Positions 12,078 through 24,651 of a DNA stretch of 64,000 nucleotides are shown piece after piece. A program made the position numbers and the translations under genes. The notes beneath the pieces are model-generated. The model worked only from the letters and a program-made list of their open reading frames with translations, was not told the DNA's origin and searched no databases. Location: assembly GCF_011075055.1 (NCBI RefSeq), contig NC_058148.1, positions 1,941,322 through 2,005,321 on the forward strand, in the 5' to 3' direction. How positions within the stretch are numbered: position 1 is the stretch's first letter; each line of letters opens with the position of its first letter. This DNA is from Mangifera indica (lineage: Eukaryota; Streptophyta; Magnoliopsida; Sapindales; Anacardiaceae).

Positions 12078-12502
12078 GAAAACAAAAAAACAAAAAAACA
12101 AAACCCAATTCTTGTTTGTTTGTGGGGGAAAGAAGAGAGAAAGAGTGATAATTTGGGTGGGACTGTTTGAGTTGTGATTATCTGTTGTCTCTCTTTTAAG
12201 GAAGACAAGAGAGCAAAAGAGAATAAATTGTGAAGGTGATAGAATAAACATAAAATAGGTCATATCAGGTCAAATTTGATATGATTTTTTTTTTCTTTAA
12301 GTTATGTCGTGCTAGTCAGCAGCATGATAAGACTTAGGGTACGACTCAAGTCCCCGAACCATGCTTTCACGAGTTCTTAGTAGACTAACTCTCATACTTT
12401 TTCATGTCAAAATGTCATATTATATATATTTTTCATTTTTAATTTTTTATGATTTCACAAGTCATGTCCTAAAACCCTTACACTCTTCATAATTTTGTGG
12501 AT

Positions 12503-12582
12503 TGTACCGCTATAAGCGGTGTTAAAATCAAATAAGTTGGGTTATACCGCTATAAGCGGTGTTAAAATCAAACAAATTGGGT
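12503..12582. repeat. Two 40-bp tandem units, each with a hairpin
   Basis: Two adjacent copies with period 40 each contain the palindrome accgctataagcggt (6-bp arms, 3-bp loop). They differ at only a few bases. They lie about 540 bp upstream of the TCP8 start. Confidence 0.85.
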
Positions 12583-12619
12583 TGTGCCAAAAACGTACGT
12601 AGCTCTTTGACATCTCTAA

Positions 12620-13100
12620 GAGAGCGTTTGATTTGAATAATATTTGATTACTAAAATAGAAAGATTATCTTGAAGATATATTACTTAGAAGATTACTGGG
12701 TATAAATGATTACTATGTTTGATAAAATTTGATAGGTATAAATAATTATTGTGTTTGATTAAAGGTAATAAAATATTACTAGTAAAATATTTTACTTAGA
12801 TGCCCTTGAATATAATTATTTTTAAATATTTTTATATTATTTTTCATATTAATTAAAAATAAATTTATTTTTATCTCAAAAAATTAATAAATAATAATTT
12901 TTCTATAATAAACTCAAGATTACCCTAGTAATCTTTAAATATCTAAGGTGAAGATGGTAATCAGATTATCACCTTTATTACCTATCACGTCAGTATTGGT
13001 AATAAAATATTATTGTAATATTTTATTACTAACAAACCAAATAAAAGAATAAAAAATAGATTCCCAAGGTAATCTTAAAAACCTTTAACCAAACGCACCC
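12620..13100. mobile_element. Tourist-like MITE (PIF/Harbinger type)
   Basis: Terminal inverted repeats read GAGAGCGTTTGATTT at the left and, reversed, GGGTGCGTTTGGTTA at the right (11 of 15 match). They are flanked by TAA at 12617-12619 and 13101-13103, the target duplication expected of PIF/Harbinger MITEs. The 481-bp interior is AT-rich and has no coding frame. Confidence 0.72.
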
Positions 13101-13103
13101 TAA

Positions 13104-14513
13104 TAGTAGTTGAAGCAGGAGAAGAAAGGCAGCAGGTGGGGAACCTCTAATAGCGAGAAGTAAAAGGTTTTGTAGAAGTCTACTTGTGGGGTCTCATAAA
13201 AGGAGTGTTAAAAATTGGTCTTTGTTACAAACACAAAATCAATTCCATTTTTATTTCCTATTGTTTATTCATACTTCCTACTAGAGTAATTTTTTCTAGA
13301 TTTATAAAAGGTATTGCTCAGTTAAAGGGGTCAAGTGTGGTTTTAACCTGAATTAGTAAATATATGCATTATTCACATATGAAATATATTCAAAAGAATT
13401 TTTGAATCCAAAATATATTAAACGCATATTTATGTTATTCCTATATTAAACACAAACTATACATCATATTTTACATTTGTCGTATTTTTGAATTTTTGGC
13501 TAAATTTAAAATACAAAATTGTCTCTTTTACTTTTAATTATTGACGAAAATGCCACTACCATTTAAAAAAAAAAAACTAACAACATTTCTTTCTTAATTC
13601 CTACTCTTAATTTTGCATTTTTCTCCTTTGTAGCCTGTATAAAGATTCACTATAATTTGAAATCTAAAATTCAAGTTGCTTAATTTGTTTGTTTTTTCCA
13701 ACTGACCGATATATTACTTATTATATAAAAAATTTTGATTATGTATTATGTTATATTAGATTTAATAGTTAATTAAATACTTTATATTTGAATTGTTATA
13801 TTAATTTTCAATAGAGAATTTATGAAAAGTACTAAAATTGTTATGATATTGTTATATTTTTAGAAACATATTATTGACAATGTGTCATATTAAATTTGTA
13901 TATATACATTTTCTACTTTTCTTGTATATAAATTTTAGGGACGTTTTTTATAAACATATTTTTCATTGTTCGACGTATTATACCTGTATAATTCACACAC
14001 ATTTTTTTTTTCTGTTTTCGTATTTACTAACTAGGGTTTTGATCAATGGCCAAAAGACTTATTCCCAAACAAGATATGGTGAAATTCCAAAGTCATATCC
14101 TCAAATTTTTAAAAACTCAAATACCCACTCATGAGTCATTTTCTGTTAAAAATCTTAGTTAAGGTTAGAGGTAAAACTCTCATTTATTAAAAAATTCAAA
14201 AAATTAAAGTGCTATCACATTTTCCTCCCACAAGTTTAAAAACTTGCAATTTTCCCCCACCTAAAGTTTGAAAGATGATAACTTCTCCCCAGGATTTTTT
14301 TCTCTTTTCTTCGATGAGGATTGTCGTCTCTGACCATCGACCATCCTCTCTTCTAACTTATCTCTCCCTCCCAACCTCTCTTTGACTATCGATTGACAAA
14401 AATCATCTAGAAATTCAGACAAAAGTCGTCTAGAAGATTTCCATGATTGCATCCATGATTATTTGTCAATACGGTTGAATGGGTTGTTTGATATTGATAT
14501 ATGCATTTGTAAT
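13104..14513. other. AT-rich intergenic DNA
   Basis: No gene, RNA or convincing repeat boundary seen. A C/T-rich stretch at about 14220-14400 opens a 63-codon minus frame with no recognisable features; I do not call it. Confidence 0.5.
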
Positions 14514-16301
14514 TAGAGGTGTGCATGATTTGATTTAAATTGCAAAATTAAATCGAATCGCTTAAAAATTATAATTTGTTTTGTAAAATAGTTTGGTTTT
14601 GATTGAAAATTTTACAAACCATTTTTTTTAGTCTGTATGATTTTCAAACTGAAGCAAATCATAAACTGTATTTTTTTAAAATACATATATAAACTATGTT
14701 TTAAATAATTTTTCAATAAACAATTAGGTATGCAACTTGTTTGTTTCATATTTATTTTGTTATTTTCTTTACATGTATATTTTGTTGTCTATGGCTCGCA
14801 AGTATACCAATCAATTAAGTAATATAAAAAGATATCGGTCCCATAGGGATTGGTTGTTGAGTACTAGTTCATTTTATAATTTAAATTAGTTAGAAAAATG
14901 AAATGCTATGGATGAAAATTGAATGAAAATTAATTAAAATGCAAACTAACTAAGTCGAAATTAATAAAAGGAAATAAACACTTAACAAATTAAAAGTGAA
15001 ATATCAATATAAAGAAGCTTAGGGTTTATGATTTTACTATCAGTTACTCAAAAATCAGTAACGAATCCAATTAAAATCAATGATAAGATGAATTGTTTAT
15101 TGTTGATTATCCTATTTTACCTAATTAGACATGTTAAAATTAAAAGTTTGCCTACTTTCATGGTACGATATTAATCAAAACCCATTAATTTTTATGACAA
15201 TTAATTTACCCACAAAGTATTTATATTTATCTCTAAATAAAACCCTAGGTTTAGCAAAGAAGTGAACCAATTAGGTATATATTTCTTAATATCACACTCT
15301 TGTCTATACACAAGCATGGTATTGGGCTCTAACACCAAACAAGAAGTTAAAATCACAATTACTTAATCAAACATTCATTATCATTAATTAAAAATCAAAA
15401 CCCATTATATAATCTTTGAAAATTTTTAGATTCATCATAAACCCTAGTAAAGGAAATTAGCTATTCATGGCTATAAAATTCAAACTACAAGATAAAGTTG
15501 AAGAGAGAGACATTTTGAATCAGTAAAAGAAGATCATAAGAAAGAAAAGAAAAATTCTAAGGTCTTCAAATCTTGATTCTTTTGGGTTTTCTATCTTTAA
15601 TATTGGATCTTTACTCCTCTACTTATTTCTTAGAGTTTTCTCTCTTTAAAAATCTTTTGTGATGTATTTTGGTGATAGAAAAGTAGAGAAGATGTAACTT
15701 TCTTTTTATATCTGTCACTTAATCCTATTTTTTGTTTTTTTAAATATTATTTATGCCCATTAATTATGGGCACTAATTATGGCCATAAGACTACTCATAA
15801 TTGCCCTCTATCTCTTGATATAAAGTTTTTCCATTTGTTCCTTTAAGCTTTTATTTTCGCTCCAAAAAGGCTTGAATGTCTTCAAAACATCTAAAAATAT
15901 AATTAAAAGTGCAAAATAAGATCAAGCCATCAAAATTAAATAAAACTTAAAGAATTTGACAAAATGGATGAAAATTCACTTAAAAAAAACTATTATGACC
16001 TTATTTGTGTGTATTTCATACACACATCAATGTTGTATATATATTTCATATTTATTTTACATATTTATATTATATTTTAAAAACTATAATTCAATTAATT
16101 AAAATAAATTTTATATATAAGTAAATGATTTTAAAATATTTAAATTGTAATTTAAACTAGACCAAATCATATCTTTTCAGTTTGGGTTGGGTTGGTTTGA
16201 AATCTAAATTAGTTTGGTTTGGAAAATTTTCAAACCACTCTTTTTAATTTGATTTTAAAAAAACTCTCAAAGCACACTAAATCAAACCATGCACAACCCT
16301 A
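14514..16301. mobile_element. hAT-type MITE, split by a solo LTR
   Basis: The left end reads TAGAGGTGTGCATGATTTG and the right end, reversed, TAGGGTTGTGCATGGTTTG. These inverted ends are flanked by 8-bp near-duplicates TTTGTAAT (14506-14513) and TTTGTAGT (16302-16309), 7 of 8 identical. TA(G)GGGTGTGCA ends and 8-bp duplications are typical of hAT elements. The MITE proper is about 0.5 kb; the rest is the nested repeat at 14788-16030. Confidence 0.75.
14788..16030. repeat. Solo LTR-like insertion (1.24 kb)
   Basis: It is flanked by the 5-bp direct repeat TGTTG (14783-14787 and 16031-16035). Its last 190 bp match window bases 1-197. The segment near 14800-14860 (caagtataccaatcaattaa, then a ggtcccatagggattgg block) is of a kind common in plant LTRs. 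No coding sequence. On the minus strand the element would start TTGATGTGTG, close to but not exactly a TG...CA terminus, so boundaries could be off by a few bases. Confidence 0.6.
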
Positions 16302-16352
16302 TTTGTAGTTTATGACATTAAATGTTATTGATGATATTAGCAAGAAAAATTT

Positions 16353-16363
<11 letters not shown>

Positions 16364-16399
<36 letters not shown>
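16364..16399. repeat. (CA)n(TA)n compound microsatellite
   Basis: About 13 CA units run directly into TA units, just outside the hAT MITE. Confidence 0.9.
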
Positions 16400-18240
16400 G
16401 AGGTCAAACTCAATCCTTAAATGCTCTAGAGTTTTATTAATGAAGTGTCTAACCTCATGAAAGTGAGCGAGTAGTCATGCAAACAACATACAATGACTAA
16501 ACATACTACTTATAAGCAAGTTGCTAAACATGTCATCTGCTTGTAAGTCCATTTATAATGTAGGTGAAAACTCTTCCATCCATATTTAGTATGTAGAAAG
16601 ATTAGGCATCGACAATTTTTATAATCAGAGCATGGCATCATTATCTCCTACCCTACCATTATGAGATAATACTTATTAATGAAATTTATTATATGTTTAG
16701 ATTCAATGTATGAGAATTTAGTTGTTTAATTACGTAATTTTGTCATTTCTCTTTAACTTATCATACAAATTCAAAATTGTATAAACACAGAGGGATAACA
16801 ATTTGTGATATTTTGTTGTCAATATATCAATTTTACACTAAAAAAATAACTTAAAATTGGAGATAAGCTTACGAGTAGAAGCTTGAACCATTTTATATAT
16901 ACCTTTTTTTTTTGGGTAAATAAATGCGTATATTAAGGAAAAGAAGTAATGACCCTTTCAAAAAGGGACCCAAAAACAATCTAAACTCATCCTTCCTAAT
17001 AGAGATGATAACCAAACATGCTAAGGTCAGGATAGTCTACACCAAAGAAACACTAGCTAAGAATACCTAAAGAGATATCCCCCTCTTTTTTTAAAAACCT
17101 ATCAATATTTCTACTAAAGAAACAAGTTGGTGTTTTGATTAAGCCAAAATTAAGTTTAAAGCTATTAATTAATATTTAATGGGCTTATTAAATGCATGAC
17201 ATAAAATTCTTGTGACAGAAAGATGAACGAAATTTTATGCTTTCAATTTTTTAGATAGGACACCCGTCTCAAAATATGGGATGCTTGTCCCCTATAGGAA
17301 CTGGTTCCTTTGCTAGTCTCATGTATGTCTTTGAAAGTTTGGAGCTCTCAGGAATTTTTACCAAATAGATAGGTACGCCAGTCCCTAATTAAAGGACATT
17401 TGTCCATGCTTGGAAGAAAACCATGTGATGCCCATTCTCTCTCTAATGCATTCAAAAGCTAATTTGGGATGGTCAATAAAGTCAACATGGTGGACACCCA
17501 TTCTCTTGGCTATCCTCTACCTATCTTTTCGTGTCTAAAGCATTCTAGAATTTTGAAGGTGCAAGGCAGGACACCTATCCAGGTAAAAGGAATGTTGGTC
17601 CCTTAAATAACACATTTTAAAAATCTGACCATTGGACATCTGATTCAAATCTGTCAAAATCAAAATGTATAGGAGGATGTCCATCCCTCAATATAGGACG
17701 CCTATCTGGTCATGTTTTCAAGTCCAAAATATCATTTTTATAAGTCAATGACTACTAAAATAAATCCAACAAATCGTTCAAATCTTCAAGTTATATAAAC
17801 AAGATGGATTGAAGTTAAAAGGGTTAGAGAACATATCCAAAGCATCCAAGCATCGTCATTTCAATCTCTAAGCTCTTAATCTCTCTTTAGAAACCTTAAA
17901 CTCAAATCTTTAGCAAAAACTCTTGTACACATTAGTAAAATCAACCTATTATAGACATATACTACTTGAAATTCTTCTTTCAATTACACTTGGGTGAAAT
18001 CCCATATCATTATTGTAAAAAGGCATAATCCTAATTCAACTAGTGTAATTCGAAAGTGATTCAAGTGGAAACTTTAAGGTGGTTACTTGAAGAAGTGGAC
18101 ATAAGAGGTTTGGGATGAAAAACTCTGAACCACTCTAAAACTCTTGAGCATCCTCTCAACCCTTCTCTTTTATTTTATGTTTTGTTTGATTATTTGATTG
18201 TTACTTGTGTAAAGTTGTTTAAAAATTTTATTTGACAAGT
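16400..18240. other. Non-coding, unclassified
   Basis: No open frame of note. Between 17240 and 17710 several short imperfect echoes of a ggacacctgtcc-like phrase recur, which suggests decayed repeat DNA attached to the copia fragment that follows. Confidence 0.4.
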
Positions 18241-18440
18241 TTGTGATTTTTTAGGTAACATGCTTGTCTCTTGGTTTTCAAAGAAACAAAATTTGATGTC
18301 AACATCTAGTACGAAAGTCGAATACATTTCCGTGGCTAGTTATTGTGCACAACTCTTATAAATGAAACAACAACCTATGGATTTTAGTTTGAAATGAAAA
18401 ACATCCCAATATTTTATGACAATACAAGTGCCATTCATGA
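18241..18440 (+). pseudogene. Copia RNase H fragment
   Basis: Plus-strand codons read NMLVSWFSKKQNLMSTSST, then KVEYISVASYCAQLL, a stop, MKQQPMDFSLK, a stop, and IPIFYDNTSAI. This is the central part of Ty1/copia RNase H (the SWFSKKQ...EYI...CDNTSAI blocks). Both ends are cut. The two stops and a missing Asp in the usual TAEAEY acidic block (here TKVEY) show it is dead. Confidence 0.85.
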
Positions 18441-18675
18441 TAGAGATCAAGGTGCTAATCAAGTGCAACAAAGCAAGTATTCCCAAGATCCTTTACAAGG
18501 AATCAGTGGTTTAATGACTAGAGCAAGGACAAAAAAGATGAAAGAGGTTTTACAAGGCTTAATCATAGAGATGCATGACAAAGAGGTTGTTCTAGAAGTT
18601 TCCAATGCCACACCAAGGATAATCACTTACCTTTATGTGCAAGATAATGGACAAGACTTAGAACTTGAAGAATAA
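18441..18675 (+). pseudogene. Gypsy polyprotein C-terminal tail fused to the copia fragment
   Basis: The frame of the copia fragment continues without a stop into HDRDQGANQVQ and then GLMTRARTKKMKEVLQGLI, a motif (GPMTRARAK-KMKE) found at the C-terminus of gypsy Gag-Pol. It ends at a TAA at 18673-18675. So two element classes are joined in one frame of 93 codons from the first ATG (18394). The join is probably an accident of nested insertion and deletion rather than a functional fusion. Confidence 0.65.
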
Positions 18676-18757
18676 AGCTTGGAGTCTATGATATAATTTC
18701 GGGCCACAAGGCCCAAGCTAAAGAAAGGCTTAAATAAAATGATTTGGAGTTTTGGGT

Positions 18758-19192
18758 TGTTAGATTTTAAGTTAAGGCTAAATATACATGTGAAAGACTT
18801 AACTTCTTGGGTTTATTTGGGCTTGTAGGTTGGCCCATGTCTTGATATATTAGCTAGGGTTTTTACTTTGACTTTTATGCCTAGGATTATGATGATTACA
18901 TGCCTATATTAAGGCTACAACTATGAAAAACGAAAATGGACATATCATTAATAATTTTGAGGTATTTTCAACAAACTTTGCTTGTCTCCTTGTGTTCTTG
19001 GAAGAATACATCGTCTTGACTTATCAAAGTATTGATTAACCTTTCTAGCGTCTTAAGATTGGGGTTTTAAGGACTTAGTTTTTTTAGGGTTCTAATCTGA
19101 TTGATCAAATTTGTTTTTTAGCTTTTCTAGGGTGTGCATAACGAATTGATTCAAGGGTTCCTAGGGCAAGTCTCCTAGCGGGTTCTTTATCA
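18758..19192 (+). repeat. Probable LTR of a gypsy remnant
   Basis: Its right end (tttatca) lies 2 bp before a primer site at 19195, so an LTR must end here. The left edge is a guess from a TGTTAG after a G/T-rich stretch; no partner LTR or target duplication is visible. Confidence 0.45.
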
Positions 19193-19194
19193 TT

Positions 19195-19206
19195 TGGTAC
19201 CAGAGC
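19195..19206 (+). other. Primer binding site of gypsy remnant
   Basis: The 12-mer tggtaccagagc matches the plant initiator-Met primer site at all but one base and sits just after a TCA LTR end. Confidence 0.75.
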
Positions 19207-20213
19207 CTTGGTTCTAGAAACAGGTTTGCATCTCTTTTATCTATCTTTGTTTAGTACTTTTCTTTGTGCCTTATTCATTCCTTGTGTTCCTTTTTGCTTA
19301 GTTCTTCTTGTCTATGCTAATCACCTTTTTGATCTTGAAGTCATATTAATTTTGTTTGTGTTTGATTTGATTAGGTATTAAAAAAAAGAAAAATCAGATT
19401 AAAAAAAAAAAAAAGAGAACCAAAGAAAAAACGAAAAAAAGAAAAAAGAAAAAGATGTTGTATTTGAGTTAAGTAGTGCATCTTGATTCTTGCCATCTAT
19501 TAGTACAATTACACTCTGACTATAATTCTTTTCAAGCATCAAGAGGATATCTCAAAATTATAAGTTTCATATTCCTATTTGAATTATTCATAAGAAGATC
19601 TTCTTTCTTTCTTTTTTTGGATTTGGCTAGTTGACTAATTCAAAGCAAGCTATATATTTCTTTTGGTTAGGAATTCTTTTTCTGAATTATATAACAGTTG
19701 TCCTACTACATTAATTAGTCCTAATCCTCATCAAATAAGGAATTCTTGTGTCTCAATTATTTCAATTTCATGCTCCATATTCTACTTAGCCTATTCCGAT
19801 TCAATTGTGCATATATAAAATTATTTTTGCTTCATTTTGCTCTGCTCCTTAAGTCTTTGCATTTTAGTGATTTCTTTTACATGTATTTTTCTTCCTTTTG
19901 GAGTTTTCTTATTTTCTTAGCTCCGTTAATTAATTTTTTATTTTATTTACCGTTTGCCTTAACTAAGTTTTTAAAGTTCTAATTTTGAGACTTGCCACCA
20001 TCTAATTGATTGCTCCTTGTGATTTGTTGATCTTGATTCTTTTAAGAACATAAAAGGGGTTAACTTAAATGGAAAAAAAAAATAGTGGTGAGATCATCAT
20101 CGAGAACAGAGTGAAACACGAGTGATAATAATCTAGTTTAAGTGCAAACATGTGAGAGAGTGTGTGAGGGACAAATTTCTTTTAATTACTAACGTGCTTT
20201 GCAGGTTGTAAAC

Positions 20214-21880
20214 ATGAGTAGTGAAGGAGACGACACAATATAGACATGAAGTTTTGGATAAAGGCTGTTACCAAGCAATTTAAGCTAATAAATGAAAGGC
20301 TAGATGATTTGCAATCACCTAGCAAATCCAAATCTTCTAGGAGACATGTGATTGAAGAAGAGGAAGAGGAAGAATCGGATTATGAAGAATTAGGCTCAAG
20401 AAAAGGCAAGAAGGCTATTTCCAAAAGAGATAGCAATTTGGGCAGCATAAAAATGAAAATTCTAGCATTTCAAGGGAAGAATGATCCTGAGCTTTGTTTA
20501 GAGTGGGAAAGAAAGGTTGAGCATGTATTCGATTGCCTTAATTATTCCAAGGAGAAGAAAGTAATGATCATGCAAGTATTTGGTGGGACCAATTAGTGAT
20601 AAATAGAAAGAGGAACGGTGAGAGGCCAATTCGTTCATGGGAAAAGATGAAGTTGGTAATGCGTAAGAGATTTATACCTAGCCACTACTACAGAGACTTA
20701 TATAGGAAGTTGCAAGGGCTAGTTCAAAGGTCCATGAGTGTGGAGGACTATTACAAGGAGATAGAGATAGCTATGATTAGAGCTAATATAGAGGAAGACC
20801 GAGAGGCCACCATGGTAAGGTTTATTGGTGGCTTGAACAAGGAGATTGTCGATGTGGTGGATTTGCAACACTATTTGGAGATGGAGGAGTTATTGCACAA
20901 GGCTATCAAGGTAAAAAAACAAATCAAGACCAAAGGGTCCAAATCTGGTTCGACCTCTAGTTCTACATGGAAGACAACTTGGAAAGACACCAAATCAGCC
21001 TCAAGGCCAAAAGAAGATGCAAAGCTAAAAGATTCGGTTGTTGTTTCTAAAGGTAAAGCCGAAACCAAATCTTCTTTTAAATCTTGTGCTATTAAGTGCT
21101 TTAGGTGTCAAGGGCATGGACATATTGCATCTCAATGTCCAAATATAACAGCTATGATTATGTTAGAGAATGGTGATATAGAAAGTGTTAGTTCAAGTGA
21201 TAATGACATGCCACCATTGGAGGATTGTTTTAATGTTAAAGATGAAGAACCCTTTCATGGAGATATATTGGTTGCAAGGCAAGTACCAAATATTCAGCCT
21301 AAGGATAATAATAATGAGGAGCAATGTGAGCACATTTTCCATATAAGATGCCACGTTAAAGACAAGGTATGTAGCATGATTATTGATAGTGGAAGTTATA
21401 CTAATGTTGCTAGTACTTTATTGGTAGATAAACTTAATCTGGAAACCTTCAAGCATCCTAACTTATATAAGTTGCAATGATTGAATGAGTGTGGAGAAAT
21501 TAGAGTAACCAAGCAAGTTTGAGATGCCTTCTCCATCGACAAGTACAAGGATAAGGCTCTTTGTGATATGGCACCAATGCACGCTGGTCATATACTTCTC
21601 GGCCGACCATGGCAGTTTGATAGGAAAGTTACTCATGATGGCTACAAGAATAGATACTTTTTTGAATTTAATAATTGGATTGTTATATTAACTCTTCTCA
21701 AACCTTTTGAAGCATATGAGGATTAGATTAAGATAGCAAGAGAGTGCCAAATGAGAGAAGAACAAATGAGAGAACAAGAGGAAAAGAAAAAGAAAGAGAG
21801 TGATAGGTTAAAAGAAAAGAGAAGAAGTGAGGCCGAGAGGAAAAATTCAAATGAAAAGAGTGAGGTTGAGTAAATATTAA
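20214..21880 (+). pseudogene. Gypsy gag and protease remnant
   Basis: A likely start ATG at 20214 (MSSEGDD) meets a TAG after nine codons. Two frames follow, 20246-20596 and 20596-21480, with a small deletion and frame change just before the [16 protein letters not shown] block at about 20580. They give the retrotransposon gag fold ([16 protein letters not shown], then [14 protein letters not shown]), a CCHC knuckle [15 protein letters not shown] near 21100, and the start of an aspartic protease with [12 protein letters not shown] near 21380. A stop at 21478 interrupts the protease, which goes on to GHILLGRPWQFDRKVTHDG (to about 21720) and a charged Lys/Glu/Arg-rich linker. Reverse transcriptase is missing: homology ends near 21880. 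Gag would form the particle, but this copy is truncated and broken. Confidence 0.88.
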
Positions 21881-22052
21881 CTCATAATATATGATCTAAT
21901 CAAAATTATAATTAACAACATGCAATGATTCAATCATTTAAGTATAAATGGCATAATGTATATTATTCAAATATTCATAATATTTATTTTAGGTAACATT
22001 TACTTGACACTAGACCATGACAATTTTCACACTCAATCAACATTAAGTGTTA

Positions 22053-22252
22053 GTTGACCTTGTGTACCTTTATCAACTTATACACTCAATCATATTAGTG
22101 CAAGTTGATACTTGTACAAAATGTTTTATTCAATTAATGCATTTAATCTCATTAATGCAAGATGATTCTTATATACAACCTTTCATTCAACTAATGCATC
22201 TAATCTTATTAATGTAAATTGATTCTTGTGCACAACTCTTCATTCAATTAAA
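22053..22252. repeat. Minisatellite, four units of about 57 bp
   Basis: Imperfect units start near 22053, 22104, 22161 and 22218. Each runs from a ttgat-ctt phrase through cattcaattaatgcat to attaatgcaa. Confidence 0.7.
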
Positions 22253-23367
22253 ATGAACAAAATCATGTACATTATCTTATGACTCATATACATCCATTAC
22301 CATTCAAAACAACATGCAAGTACTTTCATCATGCATTATATTCTTTTAGAGTATATGCAATTATATACATTAATCATATACATCATAATTTTCACCCAAA
22401 TGTCTTAATCAACATTAAAACATCATTTAACATGTCCAAATATGAACTTAAAAAATAATCCAGAATTTTTTATGAACAATTTCAACATATATATACAAAT
22501 ATATTAACGTATCTCCATACATCAAACTTTCTTATGCGTATACTATACATGCATGTCCTTAATTCATGCTTTTTATGCACAATACACAAAATTAGCATGA
22601 ATTTTGCAGTGTATATCATTGTATACATCCAACCAACATGCATTAATAAAAATTCCAGGATTTAAGTTTCAATTCTCAAGCCAAAAAGCACATGTAAATG
22701 TCTAAATTAAACACATATACATGCATCATATGAATACTTCATCATATACATTCCTTAAAGCACATGTTCTTCATCTTAAAATCATAAGAACATGGAAAAA
22801 AGAAATAAAACTCAACCAAGAAAGATTCAGCCAAGAGTTATACAGCAAAACATGCGTGAAAAATTTGATTTCCTACCAAATTAACAACATGCATGTACAC
22901 ATATGATACATATATATACCCTTATGTATAAAAATCATATATTTAGCTTCAAAAACACATGCAAGGTGTTGAACCATACTTTGGTACCATTTGAAAGATT
23001 GGGTGAAGAGAATAGATGCAAAACAAACATACATGTCAAAAGAGAAAGAATCAAAGCATGCATTTGCAAAAGAGAAAAAAGATAAGAATTTTACCTACTC
23101 TTTTACCTCTTATATGGTTATAAGATGATAGAATAAGTCTCCCACTTGCAAGACCTCCAAAAAACGTCCACCATCAAGCGAAAATACAACCCTTATTGTG
23201 AGGTAGATTGAGAAGAGAGAGTTTTGCAATTTAGTGAGAGAAGTTTTTGGTTTAAAATGGACTAACTCATTTTGAATTAATTAATTTCATTTTTTATAAT
23301 AGTGGTTAGTTGTAGTTTTCTAAAATTCTACTTTTGACCCTCCAAAATGTTGATTTAAATATTTGTC

Positions 23368-23374
<7 letters not shown>

Positions 23375-23418
<44 letters not shown>
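23375..23418. repeat. (TA)n microsatellite
   Basis: About 22 TA units. Confidence 0.95.
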
Positions 23419-23419
<1 letters not shown>

Positions 23420-23512
23420 CCATATTAGTTTCATCTCACTAGCACTTTAACCTTTAAGAAGTTATTTTTGCATTCATATAACATTTTATATGATTCTTAT
23501 TATCTTTCAGAA

Positions 23513-23630
23513 GGTGCTAAGTAATCCTAGATAATTAATTCTCTCTCTCGTAAACTTGATTTATTGGTGTTTCCTTGTTTTGTAGGTTCAGGTGCTAAGC
23601 AATCCCAGATAATTAATTCTCTCTCTCGTA
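23513..23630. repeat. Spaced 40-bp direct repeat
   Basis: Copies at 23513-23552 and 23591-23630 differ at two positions and include the phrase ataattaattctctctctcg. The 38-bp spacer is unrelated. Confidence 0.85.
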
Positions 23631-24610
23631 GCCGTGAATTCTTTTTTGGACGATCTGAAAATGTATCTGAAAACTCAATGACTATAGTAAACATTTAACA
23701 ATATGTTAGAACCCCTAAACCACAATGAAGAAATACTCCATCAAACCTAAAATATCCGATTATACGTTCCATATAAGCGATATTCTTCTGTTATCCAATC
23801 CAAATTGATTTTGGACTCATGGATTGTCAAAGTCCTAAATTTAATTCTTTACAAATCATCCATTTAAATATTCGAAACATATCATAACAAATATCCTTCG
23901 TATGACTTACATTATACTCTGATCAAAGATTCAATTTTCAATATTTATCAATGTTCGCCTCAAAACTCAAATTCGAATTGAATCAACAGATATTTAGAAT
24001 CTAATACTTTTCGAGTCAATGAATCTCATATTGACCATCATTTTTCTTCACATACAAATAACATATGATCAATATGGTTTGTTTTATGAGATGTGGTTAA
24101 TCTCATATAAATACACCATATAGATCACACATATCCATATCAGATCCGACTATGACGTTTTAAGTCAAAAGATTATTTCGGTCAATAGTATAATCTTATG
24201 ATAAGTTATTGACTATGATTTAATAACCATGTGAGTTATCATTATTAGTCATATTTGAAAAATAATTTTTTAACTGTTAATTCATACTAATATCCTAATG
24301 ATATGACCATCATTATCACCCGCATTAATATCATCTCATAACATTCAACAAAGATATTCAAGATGTTTATTATGTGATATAATTGTCTAAGTTATATTAT
24401 ATCTGTAGGAAACAATTCGATGATTTAATTTGTATTAAGTGAGTTATCTAGATAATTCATACACATTAGTTATATTATCACAAAATAAAAAAACAATTTA
24501 TACATATGAATAAATTAATTAATTCTTTATTAATAAATTATTTAAAAGTTATATATAAGGTGAAATACCATGAAACCGATAATACAAATTATTCTTGAGA
24601 CATACTATTA

Positions 24611-24651
24611 ATATATATATGTGTGTGTGTGTGTGTGCGCGCGCGCGCACG
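24611..24651. repeat. (TA)n(TG)n(CG)n compound tract
   Basis: Alternating purine-pyrimidine throughout, ending in seven CG units. Such tracts can adopt Z-DNA. Confidence 0.9.

Noticed and set aside
13874..14134. 86-codon plus frame rich in Phe/Tyr/His
   Set aside because: AT-rich composition alone explains it; no motif, no homologous block.
16900..17100. Possible LINE 3' end (T-run then gggtaaataaatgcg)
   Set aside because: Suggestive wording only; no target duplication and no ORF nearby.
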